From the NCBI GenBank assembly GCA_019694685.1, contig JAIBBM010000013.1, positions 20,438 to 84,437 on the forward strand: a DNA stretch of 64,000 nt. Direction: 5' to 3'. The position numbers were made by a program, and so were the translations under genes. This DNA is from Leptospirales bacterium (lineage in GTDB: Bacteria; Spirochaetota; Leptospiria; Leptospirales; Leptonemataceae). The notes below the pieces were generated by a model that did no database searches, had not been told where the DNA came from, and saw only the letters and a list, made by a program, of their open reading frames with translations. Below, piece after piece: positions 43,435-52,148 of this stretch; the first letter of the stretch is position 1; the number at the start of each line of letters is the position of its first letter.

Positions 43435-44511
43435 CTAGAGCTTGAGCGCGCCCGCAGACTCAAGGGCGCTGATCTTCTTCCACGCCATTTCCGGAAAGCA
43501 ATGAATGTGCATGTGCACCGGATCGCTGAACTCTGAGCATTTCATCTTGTCCTGACTCAGATCTATGTAAATACCACCCTCTCTCTTTAGTTCGCGCAGA
43601 AACAAATTGTACGTATCGCGGACATCGCAGTCCTTCTCTTTGTCGAGCCACACAGGATGCGCGGCAGGATTCCAGAATACGATCGGGATATTTTCCTTTT
43701 TCGCGCGAGCGAGCATCAAGAAAGGATATCTCCTGAGATTCGAATCCACATGATAGTGCGAAAACATGGTACGCCTCATTTCGGAAGCTACATGGTTGTA
43801 ACTCATGAGCATTACAGGCGATTCCTGGCCAACCGGGATACCGGGCGTAGTTTGCTGGAACACTTTCTCAGCGGAAAGGTTGGACGTGATCTGACTGAAG
43901 AGACCTTCCCAGATAGACGCAGATACTGCAGTAGGTTCGCCCACTCTATACCTGGATAATGCAAACACACGACTTCCAACTACAGTAGATGAATGAGGCA
44001 GCGGCATCTGTCCTGCATAACGGATGGCAAAAGCGGCCGGGATTCCATTCTTGATTTCATCATTCAGCCACAGACTGGAGGAGTTCAGAGAGAAACGCGA
44101 TAATTCAACAGAGATGAAATCCGGGCGGGCTCCATGATCGAGCCACTGCATCATGCGCACGTATTCGCTTACTATGGACGCCCCGGGTGCCGCAGAATTC
44201 ACTGCGTCCCATTGCAACAGTTTCGCCCTCTCATTGTCAGAAAGGTAAGGAGTGGTTTTGATCTGGTCTGCGGTAGGGTTGAAGTAATAGCCAAACGACC
44301 TGGAACTTCCAAAGTTCATAAAATAGCGCATCTTACGAGCGCGAAGGCGTTCAATGGCCGCGTCCTGCGTGAAGTCTGAGTCCAGAGAAAGACGAAATAC
44401 GCTTACACTCGATGCAGTGGTGCAGCACTGACGAAATGCTGGGATCAAAGCCACCTTGTCTATGGCCAGAAGAAGAACAGAAAGACCCACTACAAAATAG
44501 ATATTCTTCAT
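43435..44511 (-). CDS. DUF1574-type SGNH/AlgJ-like protein
   Basis: A 358-residue protein with one N-terminal membrane anchor (IYFVVGLSVLLLAIDKVALI). It shows the SGNH-hydrolase-like block FMNFGSSRSFGYYF near residue 70, with the candidate nucleophile Ser in GSSRS, and a late DPVHMHIH block with Asp and His of a catalytic dyad. DUF1574 is known mainly from Leptospira. The gene follows the MBOAT acyltransferase by seven bases, the same arrangement as AlgI with AlgJ/AlgX, where the pair O-acetylates a polysaccharide in the periplasm. That role here is inferred. Confidence 0.75.
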   Translation of the reverse strand: MKNIYFVVGLSVLLLAIDKVALIPAFRQCCTTASSVSVFRLSLDSDFTQDAAIERLRARKMRYFMNFGSSRSFGYYFNPTADQIKTTPYLSDNERAKLLQWDAVNSAAPGASIVSEYVRMMQWLDHGARPDFISVELSRFSLNSSSLWLNDEIKNGIPAAFAIRYAGQMPLPHSSTVVGSRVFALSRYRVGEPTAVSASIWEGLFSQITSNLSAEKVFQQTTPGIPVGQESPVMLMSYNHVASEMRRTMFSHYHVDSNLRRYPFLMLARAKKENIPIVFWNPAAHPVWLDKEKDCDVRDTYNLFLRELKREGGIYIDLSQDKMKCSEFSDPVHMHIHCFPEMAWKKISALESAGALKL

Positions 44512-44518
44512 CTCTGCC

Positions 44519-45997
44519 TCAAAATTGAAAATACACGAAGGAAGTATTTCCCGCTGCCTTCCAGCTCATCAGGAACATCAAGAGCACAGCGGAAATTGCA
44601 ATGACCGGTCTCTCCAGATGCGTATACTTTTCGCGCAGGCGAAAGACAGGAGCAAAGTCCTGATACTCGAGCCAGTGGAGAAACAAGAATGCAAGAAACA
44701 AGAGTCCGTGCCAGGAGTTCAGACCAAACTCTTTTGTATCCGCTTCCGGGTTAAAAATCGCAGTGAAGTTGCGCATAGCCACCGATACATCGAGGCCGGC
44801 GTTGAAGAAAATACCTCCGGCCACAATCAAACCGAAGATCAAAGACATGCGCGACAGGTTTCGCACCGTGCGAATGCTGTAAGACTTACTCGACTCCTGA
44901 TCACGCCTGCCCCACGTCTCCTGAACCGAGATCCATCCTAAATCACGACAAATGCGTTCGAGAACCAGAAGAGAACCCACCAGAGTCCCCCAGATCACAA
45001 AGCCCCAGCCCGCGCCGTGCCACAGACCACCGAGTATGAACGTGATGAGAAGGTAGAGATGAGATCTAAATTTGCCCTGGCGATTCCCACCCAGAGCAAT
45101 GTAGAGATAGTCTCTCAACCAGAAAGACAGTGTGATGTGCCACCTCTGCCAGTGCTCCTGGTAACTGAGCTGAAAAAAAGGCCCGCGAAAATTCACAGGA
45201 AGTTCAAACCCGAGCAAGAGAGAAGATCCACGAGCGATATCGGAGTACCCCGCGAAATCAGAATAAACTTGAATCGCAAAAAACACACTTCCAAGGATCA
45301 CGAATGCCGGGTCATACTTTTCCGGGTTCCGAGTGATTTGCGCCGCCATGCCGGCAAACGTATCTGCGATGATCACTTTCTTGAACACACCCATACCAAT
45401 GAGTGCCAGTGCGCGATGCACATCTACTTTTGATGGATCGCGTGGTTCATCTAACTGCTTGAGAAGGTGATGGTGTCGAATGATCGGGCCCGCAATATGC
45501 TGAGGAAAATAGCTAATGAAGAGAAAATATTTCCAGAACCCAGGCGCCTCTGTGACTTCCCCGCGGTACGCATCCACGTGAAAGGCAACAATCTGAAAAG
45601 TGTAGAAGCTAATTGCGAGAGGCAGAATGATGATAGGAAGAATCTCACCGTTGTCCGGGTTGATTTGAGAAAGCGTCCCGCGATATTCTGCCGGAACGAA
45701 ATTCTCAATAGTTCGAATCATGAAATAGAAATACTTAAAGAATATTAAGTTTCCAAAATCGAGAACTAGCGCTGCTCTCATGGCCCATTTGGATCTATTC
45801 TTGAGGATGGCCAGAAAGAGAGGAAAGTTCAACGCCAGGATAATGACATAGTGCAGTAGAAAGGCGATGGACCAGTATGCATAGAAGACAAGTGACGCAA
45901 CAATCAGAATTGGATTGCGAGCTTTCTGAGGTGCCTTCCAATAAACTACAAGAAGTACGGAAAGAAATAAGAAATATTCAATGCTATTGTAGAGCAC
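44519..45997 (-). CDS. MBOAT-family O-acyltransferase (AlgI/DltB-like)
   Basis: A 492-residue inner membrane protein with about eleven helices. The family core PLAISFYTFQIVAFHVDAYR is followed by FLFISYFPQHIAGPIIRHHH and by SFWLRDYLYIALGGNRQGK. The active-site histidine lies in FILGGLWHGAGWGFVIWG. AlgI/DltB proteins pass acyl groups across the membrane to glycans or teichoic acids. The partner is the DUF1574 protein directly downstream. The substrate glycan is unknown but may come from a locus like that at the left of the window. Confidence 0.9.
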   Translation of the reverse strand: MLYNSIEYFLFLSVLLVVYWKAPQKARNPILIVASLVFYAYWSIAFLLHYVIILALNFPLFLAILKNRSKWAMRAALVLDFGNLIFFKYFYFMIRTIENFVPAEYRGTLSQINPDNGEILPIIILPLAISFYTFQIVAFHVDAYRGEVTEAPGFWKYFLFISYFPQHIAGPIIRHHHLLKQLDEPRDPSKVDVHRALALIGMGVFKKVIIADTFAGMAAQITRNPEKYDPAFVILGSVFFAIQVYSDFAGYSDIARGSSLLLGFELPVNFRGPFFQLSYQEHWQRWHITLSFWLRDYLYIALGGNRQGKFRSHLYLLITFILGGLWHGAGWGFVIWGTLVGSLLVLERICRDLGWISVQETWGRRDQESSKSYSIRTVRNLSRMSLIFGLIVAGGIFFNAGLDVSVAMRNFTAIFNPEADTKEFGLNSWHGLLFLAFLFLHWLEYQDFAPVFRLREKYTHLERPVIAISAVLLMFLMSWKAAGNTSFVYFQF

Positions 45998-46012
45998 GAG
46001 TTGCCTTCAGAA

Positions 46013-46819
46013 TTAAAATGCGGTCAGAGCCGCGCGCAGGAAGCTGTTAACTGGCGCCTGCTCACGAGTATCCTCAAGACCTTCGCGCAACTCGCGCACA
46101 ACAATTTGCGCGTCCGTCAAGACTGTATTCGCATTGCGATGAAGTTCATCGTCATTTACGAGAAGCCCCAGAGTACCCTTGCCCTGATTGATCTTGGTTG
46201 TGATTTCTGCAACGTTGTTTAGAGTACGACGAATGTCCGTTCTGTTTTCTGAAATCATTTCAGAAAGGCCGGCCAGAGGATCTCCTGAGCTTTCCCCCTG
46301 GAGATCCACGAATCCACCCTTCTGTCCCAGACGATGCTCGAGAGCGCTCTTGCGCTCCTTCTGCAAATCAGTAGTAGATGGAGCCAGCACACTGATTAGT
46401 TCAGGAATTTTACCATTTTCCATGGGACGAACGGACCCCGGATCGATGGCGATGATCTTACCGGATAGAATGGTTTCATTTTTAACAGCGATCTTGTAAT
46501 TGCTATAGAATTTTACCGGACGACGAATCTCAGCCGTAACGGCAACTTTCTGCGCGACGATGTCTGGAGAGTCTTCTTTAAGCGGGAGCCCGGCCTTATC
46601 CACTCCAATGAGAGCCAGATCCGTCACAACCCCGGCAGGCACACCCAGAACAGTAACTCTAGATCCAACCTTCACTCCATCCGCATTGTCAAAATACAAA
46701 ACCAGCAGATTGCCTTTCTTTGCAAAAGGGCCCGCTTCCGAGATGATCGTAAAGAAGCCGGCCAGGGCGAGTGCGCCAAAGAATAAGATACCGACAAGTA
46801 CGTTCTGGAACCAGTTCAC
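46013..46819 (-). CDS. MCE/MlaD-family lipid transport protein
   Basis: A 268-residue protein with one N-terminal helix (NVLVGILFFGALALAGFFTI) and a single MCE domain: NLLVLYFDNADGVKVGSRVT, then VLGVPAGVVTDLALIGVD and the typical strand pair YSNYKIAVKNETILSGKIIA. The C-terminal half is predicted coiled coil (NVAEITTKINQGKGTLGLLV). MlaD-type hexamers carry phospholipids between membranes with an MlaE permease and MlaF ATPase, neither of which is in this window. It is 30 bases after ispH and is a paralogue of the protein at 48148-48909. Confidence 0.88.
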   Translation of the reverse strand: MNWFQNVLVGILFFGALALAGFFTIISEAGPFAKKGNLLVLYFDNADGVKVGSRVTVLGVPAGVVTDLALIGVDKAGLPLKEDSPDIVAQKVAVTAEIRRPVKFYSNYKIAVKNETILSGKIIAIDPGSVRPMENGKIPELISVLAPSTTDLQKERKSALEHRLGQKGGFVDLQGESSGDPLAGLSEMISENRTDIRRTLNNVAEITTKINQGKGTLGLLVNDDELHRNANTVLTDAQIVVRELREGLEDTREQAPVNSFLRAALTAF

Positions 46820-46849
46820 AGTGAAAGCCTCTTTCCAGAGTTTGCCTGG

Positions 46850-48079
46850 TCAAGCGAAAACACGCAGCGCATCCTCTATGCGATCCCGGAGTCCAGCCAG
46901 AGCGGCCATACGGTCGATCACACGATCCACCACGGCATCCGGGCAACTGGCACCCGCGGTCACCAGGATCTCCACTGGCCGCGACGAACTTACAGGAAGC
47001 CACCCATCTGTTTCTATGATCTTGCCTGAGGCCAGATCCAGATGACGAATCCGGTCCCGGGAGAGAATCTCCTCCGCATCCTTTACGTAGTAAGTGGGCA
47101 GCTTCTTCTCGCACAGCTCTACGAGATGAGATGTATTGGAAGAATTGTATCCGCCCACAACCACGGCCAGGTCGCCACCTGACTCTAGCAGCCCATAGAC
47201 AGATTCCTGGTTCTCGGACGTGGCATAGCAAAGCGTATCGCGAGTATCCGCAAAATGAAAAGAGAGATTCCCGGCCCCTGCTCGCGCGATCACCGCGTTC
47301 TTGAGATAGTCTGCAATTTCCTGGGTTTCAGTTGCAAGCATTGTGGTCTGATTGACGACTCCAATTCTTTCAAAATCTTTTGTTGGATCGAAGCCAATCG
47401 AATAGCGACCTGGAAATTCTTCAAAAAAAGAAGCAGAGTCTCTTTCCCCTCGAACGTACGCGGCCAGACGAATCGCCTCCTGCATGTTGCGAATCATGAC
47501 AGAGGGTGCGCTTCTTCTTGCATGCGAAAAAGTTGCGCGAGTCTCTTCATGGTTATCAAAACCGTGAATGATGATCGTGTAACCTTGCGAACCCATTTGC
47601 TCCGATCTGTTCCAGACTTTCTCCACAAACGGACAGGTAGTATTGTAAGTTTGTGGATCAATTCCGATTTTTGCCAGACTATCGAACATTTCCAGGGTGG
47701 TTCCAAATGCAGGAACAATTACGATATCGTCGCTTCTGAGCTCCTCAAACGGGATGAGCTTTGTTCCGTCCGTCTTCATCAAAAACTGGACACCGCGATC
47801 TGTTAGATCACGATTCACCTGAGGATTGTGGATCATTTCGCTCAGCAGGAAGATGCGTTTCCCCGGATTCTCCTCTATGGCGCGATAGGCGATTTCGATA
47901 GCGTTTTCAACGCCATAGCAAAAGCCAAAGTGTCGAGCGAGCTTGAATCTCATACTTCCAAGATCCAGCACAGACGGCGCAAAATCTCGCTTATGCCTAT
48001 CCTGGTTCTTGCGCGCATTCTTCACAACGGATAGAATAGGCGATCGATAGAACAACGGAATTTCAAACTCTCGGGCCAT
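46850..48079 (-). CDS. ispH: 4-hydroxy-3-methylbut-2-enyl diphosphate reductase, plant/cyanobacterial type
   Basis: A 409-residue last enzyme of the MEP isoprenoid pathway, about 90 residues longer than E. coli IspH. The three cluster ligands are Cys54 (RHFGFCYGVENAI), Cys149 (YNTTCPFVEKVW) and Cys379 (ILVTAGASCPDAV). HNPQVNRDLTDRGV, YTIIIHGFDNHEETRAT, IGVVNQTTMLATETQEI and GGYNSSNTSHL match the long form known from cyanobacteria and plastids, including its N-terminal segment. Undecaprenyl phosphate and menaquinone depend on its products. It stands between two MCE genes. Confidence 0.93.
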   Translation of the reverse strand: MAREFEIPLFYRSPILSVVKNARKNQDRHKRDFAPSVLDLGSMRFKLARHFGFCYGVENAIEIAYRAIEENPGKRIFLLSEMIHNPQVNRDLTDRGVQFLMKTDGTKLIPFEELRSDDIVIVPAFGTTLEMFDSLAKIGIDPQTYNTTCPFVEKVWNRSEQMGSQGYTIIIHGFDNHEETRATFSHARRSAPSVMIRNMQEAIRLAAYVRGERDSASFFEEFPGRYSIGFDPTKDFERIGVVNQTTMLATETQEIADYLKNAVIARAGAGNLSFHFADTRDTLCYATSENQESVYGLLESGGDLAVVVGGYNSSNTSHLVELCEKKLPTYYVKDAEEILSRDRIRHLDLASGKIIETDGWLPVSSSRPVEILVTAGASCPDAVVDRVIDRMAALAGLRDRIEDALRVFA

Positions 48080-48147
48080 AAACTAAGGAAGCACCGCGCG
48101 CGTGGCACTGCAAATGAAAAAAACAAGCAATCAATGGCGAACGACTT

Positions 48148-48909
48148 CTATTTCAGGCCAACGAATGCGGTCACCACTGAAATAAAATCGATCGCAGCTT
48201 TGCTCTCTCTCGTATCTTCCACACCTTCACGAATTTCCTGAATCAAAATCAAGGACCCGCGCAAGATTTCATTCGTGTTGTTCACGAGGTCCCCCCGGTT
48301 GAGGAGTGCTGCAATGGTTCCGTTTCCTGAATTCATTTTTTCAGTAATCTCTGCCACGTTAGAAGCGATCTTGCGAAGCGATCTGCGATTTTCAGTCAAA
48401 CTGGTTGCAATCAGATAGAGCGGATCATCATAGTTGGCTGCGCGCAATACATTGGCTCCGGCCTCTGGCATGATACCGGATGTTTTCAAATTCACGAGCT
48501 CATGCGAACCAAGTAACCTGGGTTGCACCTGAAAAGCCCCATTGGTCCGCGTACCTGGATTGATTTCAACTACCTTGGCTGCCAGAGCAGTTGGAAATCG
48601 AGTGATGATTCTATAGTTGGAGTAAATGGGTACCTGACGAGTGATCGCAAGCACAGCGAGAACTTTTGTTTCACCCGAATCCTCTGGAGGAACGTAGTAC
48701 ATGGAATCGACTACGCCCGAAGGCACTCCCAGAATCTGCACCGAAGCGCCCACCTTGAGGCCTTCTGCTGTTTCCAGCTCCAGCAAATAGAATTCAGGAG
48801 AGCGAAGCCCCTGCTCTTTCTGCCGGGCAATTGTAAAATATCCTATCATCAGCATTCCGCCGAAGAAAAGAAATCCAGTCAGAAGAGTTAAGAATCGATG
48901 AGAAAACAT
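48148..48909 (-). CDS. MCE/MlaD-family lipid transport protein, second copy
   Basis: A 253-residue paralogue of the other MCE protein. The anchor is FLTLLTGFLFFGGMLMIGYF, the MCE domain has YLLELETAEGLKVGASVQIL and GVPSGVVDSMYYV, and the coiled-coil end shows NVAEITEKMNSGNGTIAALL, closely similar to its partner. Its start overlaps the PlsC stop as TGATG, tying lipid acylation and lipid transport genes together. Whether the two copies form mixed hexamers is unknown. Confidence 0.88.
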   Translation of the reverse strand: MFSHRFLTLLTGFLFFGGMLMIGYFTIARQKEQGLRSPEFYLLELETAEGLKVGASVQILGVPSGVVDSMYYVPPEDSGETKVLAVLAITRQVPIYSNYRIITRFPTALAAKVVEINPGTRTNGAFQVQPRLLGSHELVNLKTSGIMPEAGANVLRAANYDDPLYLIATSLTENRRSLRKIASNVAEITEKMNSGNGTIAALLNRGDLVNNTNEILRGSLILIQEIREGVEDTRESKAAIDFISVVTAFVGLK

Positions 48910-49634
48910 CAGCCCGAGAGCTCCTTCACTCTGGCTTCAATTTTTTGCGTCAATCGTTTCACTGCATACTTGCCACCACCCTCCGGAAACTCTTCGGGCA
49001 AGATCGATTGTCCGATTTTGTAAATCACGGATCGCGGAGAATTCTTTTCCATAAGACGAGGACTTGCCAGACCCGTGTTGCCCTGAATGCAGCAGGGAAT
49101 TACACGCACTCGAGCAAGCAATGCCATGCGAGCCGCAAATCCTTTGAACGGAAGAAGCTCTCCAGATGTAGATCTCCTGCCTTCCGGATAGATGGCAACG
49201 AGCTCCCCTGCCGTCAGGCGCTTCACCACACTTTCTGCGAGTTCTCTATAATAAGCAGCGGCATCACGCCTGTGCACTCCGCGATACCCTCGAATGACTG
49301 GCATGGCATCTACGTCCTGGATAAACTGGCCCGCGAGGTTCATCATATCCGCCAGTATGTCAGATGGAAACTGACGAAAGAATTCGTTGCCCTCTATGAT
49401 ATCAGAGATCCGCAGATTTCCCCCGGATTCAAAGAGTTCCGATTTCGCAAGAAACACGAGAGGGCGCGGAGTATACAGGAGCTGGATGAGTCCGTCTGAA
49501 AGATCCGTATGATTGCAGACAATGACCGCGCCACCTGACGCGGGAAGATTGGCCGCACCTTCCACTCGAACGCTTGCGAAATTTGCGAGCAAGCTGCGAA
49601 GAAAAACAATCCTATCCTGTCTTTTGATCTGCAC
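48909..49634 (-). CDS. 1-acyl-sn-glycerol-3-phosphate acyltransferase-like (PlsC family)
   Basis: A 241-residue acyltransferase. The catalytic HX4D motif is in IVCNHTDLSDG and motif III is IYPEGRRSTSGELLPFKGFA; PCCIQGN supplies the last substrate motif. PlsC acylates lysophosphatidate to phosphatidate at the inner membrane. Unlike many PlsC proteins it lacks an obvious N-terminal transmembrane helix. It lies between the App1-like phosphatase and an MCE gene. It could act on a different acyl acceptor. Confidence 0.85.
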   Translation of the reverse strand: MQIKRQDRIVFLRSLLANFASVRVEGAANLPASGGAVIVCNHTDLSDGLIQLLYTPRPLVFLAKSELFESGGNLRISDIIEGNEFFRQFPSDILADMMNLAGQFIQDVDAMPVIRGYRGVHRRDAAAYYRELAESVVKRLTAGELVAIYPEGRRSTSGELLPFKGFAARMALLARVRVIPCCIQGNTGLASPRLMEKNSPRSVIYKIGQSILPEEFPEGGGKYAVKRLTQKIEARVKELSG

Positions 49635-49664
49635 TACTGAATTGCCGCGGGCAAAAGTAAGACG

Positions 49665-51173
49665 TTAGACGGCATATCCGAGCACCTGCTCCGCACTATA
49701 CCTGGTCCAGGGCATGGACTTTACGATGGTTTCCAGGAATGCTTGATTCAATTCCAGTTCACCGAGTTTGCGACCTTCCATGGATTTCCACACTGCGCGA
49801 AATTGATCCGGATCGATGAGACCAACGTCCAGTGCGTGCACTGCGAATCCAAGTCCACCCTTGACGACGATTGGCTTTTTGATGGTTCCCCATTTGAATG
49901 CGTCTTCTGGAAGGGCTTCGCGAATCATTTTCTCTGCTTCCTCATTATCCGGAGAAGCGTACGCCTGATTGATCCATACATGTTCTACAGGATTGATCTT
50001 ACCATGAATCTGGAGATTCTCCGTCGTGAGTTTTGCAATGCGAACAGAATAGTCGCGAGTGAGCGCTTCGCGGCCGTGAAATCGAAGATGATAGAGATAG
50101 TCCACAAGCTGGTCATCGCGGAGTCTGCCCGTAAGTAGAACCTGGTAGAGAGTGAAAATGAAATAGTCACTTTCCGTGTTATCTCCCATGAGAATTTCGC
50201 GCGAACCCGTAGGCTGGATCAAACGGTTTTCAAGAATCGCTTCTAATTTGTATCCCACCTGATCGAAGAGACTCTGCAGACTTGAGTTGAGGTACTTCAT
50301 GGATCGATCCATGGCACCGCCGACTCCGGCCTGAAGATAATCCGTAACGTGAAGTAGACTCTCAAACAATTTCTTTCGCGCTTCTTCGAATACTCCCTGC
50401 AAATACTTCAGGCGAAGACCTGTGACTGGAATATTGTGAAACGCAAACAATGCGTTGAAGCTCCTGCGAAAGAAATGCGGGGAGGCAGAAATAAAATGCA
50501 GAGGAATATTACGATCCGTAATCTTCCTCATGAGTTCGGCCATACCGGGAAGAGGTCTTTTCTCGGAAGGCATTTCAAAGAGGGTCTGCATGAGACCGCC
50601 GCGAGAATCGAGCTTTGTATCCAGGAACGTCTGATCAATGTCTGAAGTTACAATCCATCCCGTATAGTCCCGGGGAAGAACTCGAAATCTACCTTCTCCA
50701 ATGATCACATCCGTCTTCAGAGTCAGACTCTGGCGTGAAGGCATGAATGCAAAATCAGCAACACTCTGGCGAAGAGAATCAATGCCGCGCAAGGTCAGAC
50801 GAACCGCATAGATTCCAGAAGAGAGCTTTTGTGCGGTCGTGGAAAAGAAACTATTGTCATTGGTAGAAAATGTATCTGAAACCCAGAGAGGTGGGCTGAC
50901 TCCGTCCCGATGTTCTGGAAAAACCTCCGCCTGAAGGCGTGCCCGGCGCACTCCACCCATACCTACATCTTGTAGAGGTCGAATGGTTTCCCGGGCAATC
51001 CTGGGCAGCCCGAGGAACATGTCCCAGTCTGACTTCATTTCCTTTTCTGTTACGGGAATATCCACTACCTGGCCGCGGATAGAAACGCGATCGGGCACAC
51101 CGCACGTACCCTCCATGAGGGCGATGCGTTTCTTGTCTATGGGTGCGTCTGGTTGTCGGGTCTCTTCTGGCAT
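49665..51173 (-). CDS. App1-type phosphatidate phosphatase domain protein (DUF2183)
   Basis: A 502-residue soluble protein. An N-terminal beta-rich region (residues about 25-160) precedes a HAD-like catalytic domain. The nucleophile motif is TSDIDQTFLDT (DxDxT), motif II lies in LHFISASPHFFRR and the metal site in LMGDNTESDYFIF. This arrangement matches the yeast App1/DUF2183 family, which dephosphorylates phosphatidate to diacylglycerol. The C-terminal 150 residues are not recognised. With PlsC next door, it suggests control of phosphatidate level. Confidence 0.8.
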   Translation of the reverse strand: MPEETRQPDAPIDKKRIALMEGTCGVPDRVSIRGQVVDIPVTEKEMKSDWDMFLGLPRIARETIRPLQDVGMGGVRRARLQAEVFPEHRDGVSPPLWVSDTFSTNDNSFFSTTAQKLSSGIYAVRLTLRGIDSLRQSVADFAFMPSRQSLTLKTDVIIGEGRFRVLPRDYTGWIVTSDIDQTFLDTKLDSRGGLMQTLFEMPSEKRPLPGMAELMRKITDRNIPLHFISASPHFFRRSFNALFAFHNIPVTGLRLKYLQGVFEEARKKLFESLLHVTDYLQAGVGGAMDRSMKYLNSSLQSLFDQVGYKLEAILENRLIQPTGSREILMGDNTESDYFIFTLYQVLLTGRLRDDQLVDYLYHLRFHGREALTRDYSVRIAKLTTENLQIHGKINPVEHVWINQAYASPDNEEAEKMIREALPEDAFKWGTIKKPIVVKGGLGFAVHALDVGLIDPDQFRAVWKSMEGRKLGELELNQAFLETIVKSMPWTRYSAEQVLGYAV

Positions 51174-51238
51174 GCTTCGCTTTACTGTTTTACAGATTCA
51201 AGGGCCGCTTCACATTGACCGAACGTACCTCTGGCGTC

Positions 51239-52147
51239 ATGCAAAAAAAGAACTCAGAGCCTTTGCCCATCTTCGTTTACTCGTCGGACTACGACATGGA
51301 CCTGGGGCCTCACGTTTTCCCGTCCGTGAAGTTCGGCTTTCTTTATTCACGCCTCGTGGATAACTCCAAATTCAAGAAGCACAAATTCGTCGAACCGGAG
51401 CCCCTGACGCCTCAAGAAGCCGCCCTGGTTCATTCCAGAGCATTCCTGGCAGACCTCAACTCCCTGACCATGTCCAATCGCCTTCACAGAAGTGAGCTCC
51501 CGCTGAACCGCGAGATTGTGGACGCATTCTATCTCGCAAGCGGCGGAACGGCTCTTGCCGCAAGACTCGCCCTTGAATCCGGTCTGGCCATGAACCTCAG
51601 TGGTGGCTTTCATCACTCGTACGCAGATCACGCGGAAGGTTTCTGCTACTTGAACGACGTGGCCATCAGCGTTCGCATGCTTCAGAAAGAAAAGAAGATC
51701 AAACGCGCGCTCATCATCGACCTGGACGTTCACCAGGGCAACGGCAATGCGAAGATCTTTCACGGAGATAACACAGTCTTTACCTTCTCCATGCACGAAC
51801 AAAACAACTACCCCGTCAAAGAACAGAGCGATCTGGACATTGGACTGGAGACTGGTTGCAGAGATGAGCAATACCTCACCCTTCTTTCGCAGGCACTCAA
51901 GGAGATTCAGGAACAATTTGAACCGGATCTAATCTACTATCTGGCCGGGGTGGATCCATACGAACACGACAGGCTGGGTGGAATCGCTCTTACAAAAAGA
52001 GGCATGGCGGAAAGAGATCGCGTTGTGAGAGATTTCCTTCCGGGAGTTCCGATGGTCACGCTCCTTGCGGGTGGATACGCAGAGAACACGCTCGATACGA
52101 TTGACCTTCATTTTCAGACGTGCGAAGTGCTCGCTCGATTCAGGTAA
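51239..52147 (+). CDS. Histone deacetylase superfamily protein (HDAC11/class IV-like)
   Basis: A 302-residue zinc deacetylase. The active-site pair His125-His126 lies in LSGGFHHSYADHAEGFCYLN. Zinc ligands are Asp163 and His165 in IDLDVHQGNGNAK and Asp239 in AGVDPYEHDRLGG; the catalytic Tyr is in LLAGGYAENT. In bacteria such enzymes remove acetyl groups from polyamines, acetoin-related compounds or proteins. It opens the plus-strand signalling stretch and diverges from the App1 gene. The ATG at 51239 starts the conserved fold; an upstream in-frame ATG at 51143 overlaps the divergent gene. Confidence 0.88.
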   Translation: MQKKNSEPLPIFVYSSDYDMDLGPHVFPSVKFGFLYSRLVDNSKFKKHKFVEPEPLTPQEAALVHSRAFLADLNSLTMSNRLHRSELPLNREIVDAFYLASGGTALAARLALESGLAMNLSGGFHHSYADHAEGFCYLNDVAISVRMLQKEKKIKRALIIDLDVHQGNGNAKIFHGDNTVFTFSMHEQNNYPVKEQSDLDIGLETGCRDEQYLTLLSQALKEIQEQFEPDLIYYLAGVDPYEHDRLGGIALTKRGMAERDRVVRDFLPGVPMVTLLAGGYAENTLDTIDLHFQTCEVLARFR

Positions 52148-52148
52148 T

